Below, piece after piece: positions 57,387 to 64,000 of a stretch of DNA of 64,000 bases. Every line of letters starts with the position of its first letter. Within the stretch, counting starts at the first letter, position 1. The stretch spans positions 115,039 to 179,038 of the forward strand of contig JAJZBI010000002.1 of NCBI GenBank assembly GCA_021798985.1, given 5' to 3'. The notes below the pieces were generated by a model. The model saw only the letters and a list, made by a program, of their open reading frames with translations, made no database searches and had not been told where the DNA came from. This DNA is from Actinomycetes bacterium (lineage in GTDB: Bacteria; Actinomycetota; Acidimicrobiia; Acidimicrobiales; Bog-793). The translations under genes were made by a program, and so were the position numbers.

Positions 57387-60300
57387 TCAGAACACGACGA
57401 TGACCACGGGGGTCGTCGCGCTCCCGGCGCTATTGGTGGCGCTGACGTGCAGCGCGAACATGCCCGCTCGAGTCGGCTTGCCGCTCAGCTGCGCGGTGCC
57501 GTCCGCGCTGGCGAGAAAGTCGATGCCCGGTGGCAACGTGCCCGTGTAGCTCAGCGAGGCCAGGGGGGATCCCTCGGTGCGAATCACCGCGTTGAAGGGC
57601 CGCCCCAGCACGGCGAAGCCAACCGGCAGGCTCGTGAAGCGCGGCGGTCCGCTGACCGCCAGCGTGAAGTCTTGGCTGACCTGACCCGCGCTGTTGCGCG
57701 CGGTGAGGACGAAGCGGTAGGTCCCTGCCGTCCTCACCGCGCCCGAGAGGGTCGCGCTCCCAGCGCCCCCCCGCAGGCGCAGGCCGGCCGGCAGTCGCCC
57801 CTCGGCGCCGATGCGTGGCGCCGGCAGGCCGCTCGCGCTGACGGTGAAAGAGAACGGCACGCCGGCGCTCGCACTGGCGCTCGAGGGGCTCGTGAAGGCC
57901 GGCGGGCTCGTCACGACCGTGACGCTGATCGTCAGACGCTGGGTGGCCCGCCCGGCGCTGTTGGTCGCCGACAAGGTGACCACCTTGGTCATCGCCCGCT
58001 TCGGCATCCCGCTGATGGTGCCGGTGCCGTCGCGATTGTCGACAAAGCGCAACCCCACCGGCAGCGGCCCCGACTCACGAAGCACCGGGGTGGGCACCCC
58101 GCTCGCCGAGACCGTGAGGCTGAAGGGGACCCCGACGGTCGCGGTCGCGCTCGTGGGGCTCGTGAATGCTGGGGCCTGCGCGGCACTGTTCACCGTGATG
58201 GTGAGGCGTTGGGTCGCGCTGCCAGCGCTGTTGGTCGCCGAGAGCGTGAGCACGCTGCTCGCCTGATTGGTGGGCGTGCCGCTGATGGTCGCCGTGCCGT
58301 TGCCGTTGTCCACAAAGCCGAGGCCGGCCGGCAGCGCCCCGGACTCACTGAGCACCGGGGTGGGCACCCCGCTCGCGGAGACCGTGAAGCTGAAGGGGAC
58401 CCCGACGGTCGCGGTCGCGCTCGTGGGGCTCGTGAATGCTGGGGTGCTCATGACCACGATGGCGAGCTGCTGAGTGGCGCTCGCGACGCTGTTGGTCGCC
58501 GATAGGACCACGGAGGTCGTGGTCGGCGCGCTCGGCGTGCCACTAATGGTCGCCGTGCCGTTGCCGTTGTCCACAAAGCCGAGGCCGGCCGGCAGCGCCC
58601 CGGACTCACTGAGCACCGGGGTGGGCACCCCGCTCGCCGAGACGGTGAAGCTGAAGGGGACCCCGACGGTCGCGGTCGCGCTCGTGGGGCTCGTGAACAC
58701 CGGCGCACCGGTGCCCGCCGGCAGGTTAAAGCTCAGCGTCGCGCCCGCCGGCACCACGACCCACGCCGAGGCCGTTGCGCCGTAGGGGGTGCCGAAGACC
58801 ACCCCGTCCTGCGTGCTGCCGAGGGGCAGCGAGAGCGGCACCGTCGCGGCGCTGGTTCCCGAGTTGGTGACCTCCACGGACCCGTTGGCAAGCGTCGCAG
58901 TGACCGAGCCGCCTTGGCGCAGCGCCGCCCACGCCGACTGCTCGGAGAGGACCTGGGCCTCGCTGGCATCGGTCATCGGCTGCAGCGGCAGGGTCGTCCA
59001 CTGGCGGTACTGGGCGAGCATCGCGTCAATCAGCCGCAGGATCGTGTAGCCGTAGTCGACGCCGTTCTGCTGCGCCGGGCCGATGAGGTTCGCCTGGTGC
59101 GCGAAGCCGACCCGGGGGTCGTTGCCGAGCACGTGTCCGAGCATGATGCGCGACTCTGAGGCGAGGATCGACGCCTCGGTCGGCGGGGTGCTCACACACG
59201 TGGTGACCGAGGTGTCGACGCAACGCCCCGTCTCTTGGGGGTAGCGCGCATCGCCGAGCGGATGACCCGAGGCCACATAGAGCGTTGAGTACTCGTTGAT
59301 CTCATCGGGCCAGTTGCTCGCGTTGTAATAGATGTTGCTCGGATAGCGCGGCGCCGTCGACGCGGCGCCGATCTCGTATTGCTGGGGCTGGCGGCTCGCG
59401 TCTGCAGCGACGGTGGTCACCCCCGTGGCGGCGAGCGCGGCGGCCATGTTGGGGTTCTCGAGCCCAGAGTGCTCACCGGTGACCAGTGCCGACGTGGTGA
59501 AGTGCGTCAGTCCGTTCGCCTGAGCGAACGCGTCGTTCAGGCCGATCTCCTGCTCGATGCTCGAGTCCGGAGTGCTCGAGGTCGCCGGGATCCACGAGCC
59601 GACGTCGATGCCGGGGTTGGTGGCCGTCGGGTAGAGCGCGCTCGTCGACGGCGCAGCACCGGGCGCGGTCGCGCCGGTGTCCACAAAGGAGTAGGTCGTC
59701 GCCGGCGTCGCCGCCGGGTTCTCCGCCACCGTGCCCACCAGGCCAAAGGTCGTCGCACCGGGGTCTTGCCGGTAGACGCCATAGCCCCAAAAGCCGCTCC
59801 CGCCCGAATGGGTCGCGGCTTCCTCGGCGAGGCTCGGACCCGGCTCACCATTGGCTCCGACCGCCGTCGTGGCCTCGGGCCAGGTCAGCACCGTCGAGCC
59901 GGTGGCACTGAGGGTAATCGACTGGGCCAGAGACGGCTCGGACTCGCCGTACGCGGTCATGGCGGTGACCTCGTAGCGATACGTCCCTGCACCAAGGTTC
60001 CCGGGCACGGGCGAGGGCCCGAGCGAGCTGAAGGGCTGGGGCGTGAAGGACGCCGCGCCAAGGAACAGGTGCGACCAGGTGTGGCTGGCCCAGTTGAACG
60101 CGGCCTGATTGGACAACAGCGCCCCGATCAGGCCGGCGTCGTTCGGGGCAGTTGAGTCCACGGCTTGGCCGGGGTCGGTGTAGGTGACCCCGCCGACGGT
60201 CGCACTGCCGTCGCACTTTGCGCTCGAAGCCGTCGTGGCGTCCGGCGAGGTGCAGGCGCCGACCCCGTTGAACACGAGGTTCAACGTGATGCCGGTCTGG

Positions 60301-61271
60301 TGCTCCCAGTTGACGACGTAGGCGACGTCGGCCGCGCTCATCTGCACGTCCGGAGGAGAATCGGCCGGGTTGTTCGCCACGCCGGGCGGACAGGTGTAGT
60401 CCGGCGGATCAGTGGCCGCCGGAGTGCACTGGTACTGAGAGCTCCAGGAGTTGTCGGCGATGAAGGTGTCGTCGATGTCCTGGCCGAAGTAGTTGCGGGA
60501 GAGCCCGAGGTGCACGTCGCCGCCCACCCAGTCGATCAGCTCGGGAGCGAGCAGCAGCCACTGGAGGTGCGAGGGGCTGTAGTCGAAGCCGAGCTCCAGC
60601 TCGCTGACGCCGGCCTGGGCGTCGGTGGCGGGATGCGCATAGATGCTCGCCAGCACGTGGCCGGAGCCGTCCTCGATGATCGGGGTCACCGGAGCGCCGC
60701 TTTGCACCTGTGCGCCGTAGCCATAGGTGCCGATGTCGAAGGGGATCGGCCCCTTCAACCCTGGCAGGTCCTGGGCCCCGGCGGCGGTCAGCTGCGCCGT
60801 CGTCCCGTCGAGCGCGCCAGAAGTGACGTCGCTCAAGCCGAGCACGGGCGAGGGCCACACGTATCCATCCAGCTGGCGAACGCCGTACTCCGCCTCATAG
60901 GTGAACAGCGCGTTGAGTTGTCCGGCGGCGAACATCGCAGGGTCGTCGGTGATCACCACACCGCGGTAGAGGCCGACGCCGTTCTCGCTGAGCGGGGGCA
61001 AGGTCACCGTCGCGCTCGGGCCGATCCCCTGCGCCTGGACAAAGGTGTAGGGGACTCCTTCGCTGTCAAGCGCGTGCTCCCACGCCGCCGTCGTCGGGTC
61101 CCCATTTGCTCCACCGATCACCAGGAGTTTCAGCGCGACAGGCGGACTCAGCGCAGCTGCCGCCGTCCTCGTGGCCGAGACCGCGCCGTTCACGAGCACG
61201 CCGGCGAGCACGATCGTGGCGAGCGATGCTCGCGCGAGCCATCGATGCATACCGCGATGTAAGGAATTCAC
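57387..61271 (-). CDS. Secreted Agd3-like polysaccharide deacetylase (CE18-type) with C-terminal Ig-like repeats
   Basis: The 1,294-residue protein has a signal peptide (SLATIVLAGVLVNGAVSATR). Residues about 40-250 form a beta-rich N-terminal domain (LKLLVIGGANGDPTTAAWEH) comparable to CBM87 of Agd3. The catalytic-type region follows, with an Asp-Asp pair in NYFGQDIDDTF (about 262) and NWASHTWSHLFLG (about 397), resembling metal-dependent deacetylases. An FN3-like insert follows (GAGTYRYEVTAMTAYGESEP). The C-terminal ~500 residues are five putative Ig (He_PIG) repeats such as PAFTSPTSATATVGVPFSFT. GTG at 61271 follows GAGGGGAG. The Agd3 relation is from motif memory, not a search. Confidence 0.75.
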   Translation of the reverse strand: MNSLHRGMHRWLARASLATIVLAGVLVNGAVSATRTAAAALSPPVALKLLVIGGANGDPTTAAWEHALDSEGVPYTFVQAQGIGPSATVTLPPLSENGVGLYRGVVITDDPAMFAAGQLNALFTYEAEYGVRQLDGYVWPSPVLGLSDVTSGALDGTTAQLTAAGAQDLPGLKGPIPFDIGTYGYGAQVQSGAPVTPIIEDGSGHVLASIYAHPATDAQAGVSELELGFDYSPSHLQWLLLAPELIDWVGGDVHLGLSRNYFGQDIDDTFIADNSWSSQYQCTPAATDPPDYTCPPGVANNPADSPPDVQMSAADVAYVVNWEHQTGITLNLVFNGVGACTSPDATTASSAKCDGSATVGGVTYTDPGQAVDSTAPNDAGLIGALLSNQAAFNWASHTWSHLFLGAASFTPQPFSSLGPSPVPGNLGAGTYRYEVTAMTAYGESEPSLAQSITLSATGSTVLTWPEATTAVGANGEPGPSLAEEAATHSGGSGFWGYGVYRQDPGATTFGLVGTVAENPAATPATTYSFVDTGATAPGAAPSTSALYPTATNPGIDVGSWIPATSSTPDSSIEQEIGLNDAFAQANGLTHFTTSALVTGEHSGLENPNMAAALAATGVTTVAADASRQPQQYEIGAASTAPRYPSNIYYNASNWPDEINEYSTLYVASGHPLGDARYPQETGRCVDTSVTTCVSTPPTEASILASESRIMLGHVLGNDPRVGFAHQANLIGPAQQNGVDYGYTILRLIDAMLAQYRQWTTLPLQPMTDASEAQVLSEQSAWAALRQGGSVTATLANGSVEVTNSGTSAATVPLSLPLGSTQDGVVFGTPYGATASAWVVVPAGATLSFNLPAGTGAPVFTSPTSATATVGVPFSFTVSASGVPTPVLSESGALPAGLGFVDNGNGTATISGTPSAPTTTSVVLSATNSVASATQQLAIVVMSTPAFTSPTSATATVGVPFSFTVSASGVPTPVLSESGALPAGLGFVDNGNGTATISGTPTNQASSVLTLSATNSAGSATQRLTITVNSAAQAPAFTSPTSATATVGVPFSLTVSASGVPTPVLRESGPLPVGLRFVDNRDGTGTISGMPKRAMTKVVTLSATNSAGRATQRLTISVTVVTSPPAFTSPSSASASAGVPFSFTVSASGLPAPRIGAEGRLPAGLRLRGGAGSATLSGAVRTAGTYRFVLTARNSAGQVSQDFTLAVSGPPRFTSLPVGFAVLGRPFNAVIRTEGSPLASLSYTGTLPPGIDFLASADGTAQLSGKPTRAGMFALHVSATNSAGSATTPVVIVVF
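58081..58710 (-). repeat. Near-identical tandem DNA repeats encoding Ig-like domains
   Basis: The block AGCACCGGGGTGGGCACCCC recurs at 58081, 58351 and 58612, giving periods of 270 and 261 bp (90 and 87 codons). The second and third copies are identical over well over 80 bp (for example 58291-58377 and 58552-58638). Flanking fourth and fifth repeats are diverged. This suggests recent duplication or gene conversion. Confidence 0.85.
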
Positions 61272-61687
61272 GGGTACTCCCCTCTCGTGGCGCTGGCTGC
61301 CCATCGGCCAGAGAGGAGCGAGGCCTCGCAGCCGCCCGAGCTATCCTCGCCTTCGCGAGCGACTTGGTGAACCCTTGTTTCTCGCAGGCGCCCATACGTT
61401 GCTGTTTGCGCGCGTCCCTCGACATTGGCCCGGGCAGCGGCGCCCGCGGCGAGGCGCGTCCCCCCACCCGAGATCGCCCGTGCCGCGTCGAGCGCCAGGT
61501 CAGCCCCGCTGTGGCGATCGCGATGAGGGGCGGATCGACCAATTCTCAGGGTGCGCGCCGGAATCGGTCGCGACTGGCCGAGCAATGTTGCGGGTTTGGT
61601 CGTGCAAAGTCGCGCCTTAGCGTAAGTGTTCGCTCGATTGGTGCGAATTCATCGAGCCTCACCGCTACCTGACGATTGGGGGTTGCC
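61272..61687. other. Divergent intergenic region between the two deacetylase-like genes
   Basis: 416 bases without a credible gene. It must hold both promoters and long 5' leaders. No known riboswitch consensus was matched by eye. The left leader ends with GAGGGGAG before GTG 61271; the right one ends with TTGGGGGTTGCC before ATG 61688. Confidence 0.45.
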
Positions 61688-64000
61688 ATGGGGCACCTCA
61701 CTCGCCGAGTGACGCCACGCACGCTCGCTCGGCTCGCCACGGCACTCCTCGTGGCCCCACTGTTCTCACTGTTCGCTGCCACGTCGCAGAGCAGCGCGGC
61801 GGCGAACCGCGTCGACCTGCGCGTCCTGGTGGTGGCGAACGGCACCCCAGGCGTGCAGGCGATCGTCGCCGAGCTCACGGCCGAGGGTGTCCCCTACCAA
61901 GAGGTCGACCTGACCGACACCGCCCGCAGTGCGCTCACAGGTTCTTTCCTCGCGACGGGGAGCGAGGCGCGCTTCCAAGCGGTGGTCCTCCCGAATGCCA
62001 CGGGAACGACCTATGACCAGAGCGGCAACATCATCGCCAGCCAGAGCCTGGCACCCGCCGAGCTCTCGGCCCTCGCGTCCTATGAGTCGAGCTTCCACGT
62101 CCGCCAGGTCGACGCCCAGCAGACTCCGTCGGCCCAGGTCGGGATGAGCGACGTGATCTCCTCCGGTGCCCCGGCGGCAGGGACCGAGGCGACGGTGACC
62201 CCTGAGGGCAAGGCGAACGGCTTCGGCTACTTGAACGGACCCGTGGCGCTCTCGAGTGCAAGCTACATCGCCTACGGCACGGCGCTCAGTTCGACCACAA
62301 CGCCCGCGCTGGCCGCCGGGGCCAGCTTCACGACCCTCGCCAGCGTGCCGATCCCCGGGAGCGCGGCAACCGGCGTCTACCTCGGCGACTACGCCAACGC
62401 CGGGGTTGACCAGCTGGTGATCACCGCCGCGCTCTATCAGTACTTCCCCGAGTTCCAGGCCCTCGCGCACGGGATCGTGACCTGGATGACCAACGGTGTG
62501 CACCTTGGCTACAACCGCTACTACTTCACCACCCAGGTCGACGACGTCTTCACGCCCGACGCCGTGTGGGACACTGCCCACCACTGCACCCCGGGCGAGG
62601 ACTGCCCGCTCGACGCCAACCTCCAGAGCATCTACCCCGTCGTCCAGGTCCGGATGGACTCAAGTGACGTCAGCGCCCTCGTCGCGTGGCAACAGCAGAA
62701 CAACTACCAGCTCACGCTCGTCTTCAACGGCGGCAACGCCAGCGTCGCGTCCGGCGGAACGACGCCTAACGACCAAGACGGCGGACTGACGAGCGCGCTG
62801 CTCGCCGCAAAGAGCGACTTCACCTGGGTCAACCACACCTGGGACCACGAGTACCTGGGATGCCTCGAGACCCTCACCGCCGATGCCAACGACCTCCCGC
62901 TCGTCGGCTGCGCGACCACGAGCGACGGCCAGGTGATCTGGGTGCCCGCGGAGACCGACAACCCGAGCCTTGGCGAGCAGTCGATGTCGGTCGGGAACGA
63001 GATCAACAAGAACATCGCCTGGGCGACGGCGAACGCGCTGCCCAACTTCGACGCCGCCGTGCTGGTCTCGGGCGACTACTCAGGACTTGCCGCCCCCCCC
63101 TCGCTCACTGACAACCCCAACTTCATCAGCGAGGTCAACAAGCTCAACCTGATCGCGGTCGCGAGCGACGCGTCTCGCCCGGACGGCAACGTCGCTCGGC
63201 TGCTCGGAAGCGGCCCCACCGTGACGACCCCCCGGTATCCGATCAACCTCTTCTACAACGCGCCGAACCTCGTCGATGAGGTCAATGAGTACAACTGGCT
63301 CTATGTCGCCAAGGCCGCGGGCGGCAACTGTGTCGACACCGCCGTGACGACCTGCATGACGACGCCGCTCCCCGATGCCACCGAGGCCGAAGCGACCCAG
63401 TCGTTCACCTCGACGATTCTCCCCCAGATCGACGCCTTCGTGCTGCAGCGGGTCTTCAGCAACGATCCCCGGCCGATCATGGTGCACGCGGGGAACTTCG
63501 TCGGGCCGAACAGCGGTGGCGACCGTGACGTCTACCCCGTCCTCGAGTCTGTGCTCAACAGCTACCGCAGCGAGATGAGCACGAACGCCCCGATCGTGGA
63601 GATCACCTTGCGCGAGGAGGCGACGCTGCTCAGCGACGACGCCGCGTGGGATGCCAGCTGGTCACCGGGGACGGGCTCCGGTGTCGTCCAGGCCTACGAG
63701 GAGGGCGGCAGCGTCGTCGTGACCAACACCGGTTCCACGACCCTCTCCGTGCCGCTCACCGTGCCCACCGGCACCATGATCTCGGGCTCGCTCTTTGGCT
63801 CGAGCTATGGCGGCGAGCAGTCGGCGTGGACCTCGGTGAGCGGGGGTGCCAGCCTCACGCTCAGCGTTCCGACCTCGGTTCCGGTCTTCACCAGCCCGAG
63901 TCAACTCGAGGTCGGCACCAACGCGGCCTTCAACTTCGCCGTCACCACCACGGGCCAGCCGCCCGCTGCCCTCAGCGTCATCGGGACGCTCCCGAGCGGC
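61688..64000 (+). CDS. Secreted Agd3-like polysaccharide deacetylase (CE18-type), 3' end beyond the window
   Basis: At least 771 residues; the frame is open to the window end. It has a signal peptide (LATALLVAPLFSLFAATSQS), then NRVDLRVLVVANGTPGVQAI matching the start of the divergent paralogue. The Asp-Asp pair is in YFTTQVDDVFTPD (about 283) and the His motif in FTWVNHTWDHEYLGC (about 381). Later shared blocks include YPINLFYNAPNLVDEVNEYN and VFSNDPRPIMVHAGN. Ig-like repeats begin at the end (VFTSPSQLEVGTNAAFNFAV). The two genes share architecture but clearly differ in sequence, so they are old paralogues. Confidence 0.75.
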   Translation, partial: MGHLTRRVTPRTLARLATALLVAPLFSLFAATSQSSAAANRVDLRVLVVANGTPGVQAIVAELTAEGVPYQEVDLTDTARSALTGSFLATGSEARFQAVVLPNATGTTYDQSGNIIASQSLAPAELSALASYESSFHVRQVDAQQTPSAQVGMSDVISSGAPAAGTEATVTPEGKANGFGYLNGPVALSSASYIAYGTALSSTTTPALAAGASFTTLASVPIPGSAATGVYLGDYANAGVDQLVITAALYQYFPEFQALAHGIVTWMTNGVHLGYNRYYFTTQVDDVFTPDAVWDTAHHCTPGEDCPLDANLQSIYPVVQVRMDSSDVSALVAWQQQNNYQLTLVFNGGNASVASGGTTPNDQDGGLTSALLAAKSDFTWVNHTWDHEYLGCLETLTADANDLPLVGCATTSDGQVIWVPAETDNPSLGEQSMSVGNEINKNIAWATANALPNFDAAVLVSGDYSGLAAPPSLTDNPNFISEVNKLNLIAVASDASRPDGNVARLLGSGPTVTTPRYPINLFYNAPNLVDEVNEYNWLYVAKAAGGNCVDTAVTTCMTTPLPDATEAEATQSFTSTILPQIDAFVLQRVFSNDPRPIMVHAGNFVGPNSGGDRDVYPVLESVLNSYRSEMSTNAPIVEITLREEATLLSDDAAWDASWSPGTGSGVVQAYEEGGSVVVTNTGSTTLSVPLTVPTGTMISGSLFGSSYGGEQSAWTSVSGGASLTLSVPTSVPVFTSPSQLEVGTNAAFNFAVTTTGQPPAALSVIGTLPSG

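Noticed and set aside
61272..61687. c-di-GMP or c-di-AMP riboswitch in front of the deacetylase genes
   Set aside because: The region is a likely leader, but none of the conserved blocks of these riboswitches could be aligned by eye.

Overview
The window is GC-rich bacterial chromosome (about 70% GC by eye). It looks like Actinomycetota, possibly a deep-branching lineage such as Acidimicrobiia; that placement is inference. Supporting features are the mec-cysO-cysM cysteine cluster known from mycobacteria, an F420/PPOX-type flavoprotein, an ECF sigma/zinc anti-sigma pair, DUF3048 and DUF1707 proteins, and SpoIIE-type phosphatases. About fifteen genes lack a Shine-Dalgarno site and instead carry a TAnnnT-type -10 box ending 6-8 nt before the start codon, which points to frequent leaderless transcription.

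Layout. 1-1187: mec-cysO-cysM on the minus strand (truncated at the window edge). 1216-6473: the trans-translation pair smpB and ssrA (tmRNA), separated by an NRAMP-like transporter and by two toxin-antitoxin cassettes. Each cassette (MazF-type at 1723-2473, HipBA at 2482-4597) is bounded by the same ~34-bp inverted repeat. The pair sits exactly at the smpB stop codon and is flanked by an 8-bp direct repeat. 6595-8414: decayed transposase, a gene remnant and an orphan HicB. 8518-17700: aminotransferase plus omega-amidase-like hydrolase, a small basic protein, a broken secreted repeat protein, AraC/VOC, a nitrobindin-like protein, and two small membrane-protein genes each preceded by a CsoR/CstR-like operator. 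18008-24907: RCC1 protein, ferritin-like protein, L,D-transpeptidase, VOC, PPOX, sigma/anti-sigma and a cis-prenyltransferase. 25027-29825: zwf, a UbiA-type prenyltransferase, pfkA, pncB. 29949-35630: HAD phosphatase, a Thr/Pro-stalk protein coupled to a membrane BTAD protein, alanine dehydrogenase and an Lrp regulator. 35956-41873: DUF3048 protein, TauE exporter, beta-carbonic anhydrase, and a magnesium locus (stand-alone MgtE sensor domain, M-box riboswitch, NRAMP-related transporter).

41956-49162 holds serA, DUF1707, OsmC, aldo/keto reductase, PAP2, glutathione peroxidase, SpoU methyltransferase, SDR and alpha/beta hydrolase genes. 49172-54111 carries two large PAS/GAF/SpoIIE phosphatases around the remnants of an AraC and a DJ-1 gene. 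54215-56855 is a TPP-riboswitch operon with a CytX-like transporter and an APH-type kinase. 57387-64000 contains two divergent secreted proteins that resemble Agd3-type polysaccharide deacetylases (CE18), one ending in near-identical Ig-like repeats.

The most notable signals are the paired TA cassettes at the smpB stop codon, the M-box/NRAMP/MgtE-domain locus, the divergent deacetylase pair, the CysO with an extra C-terminal residue, and the recurrent leaderless promoters.
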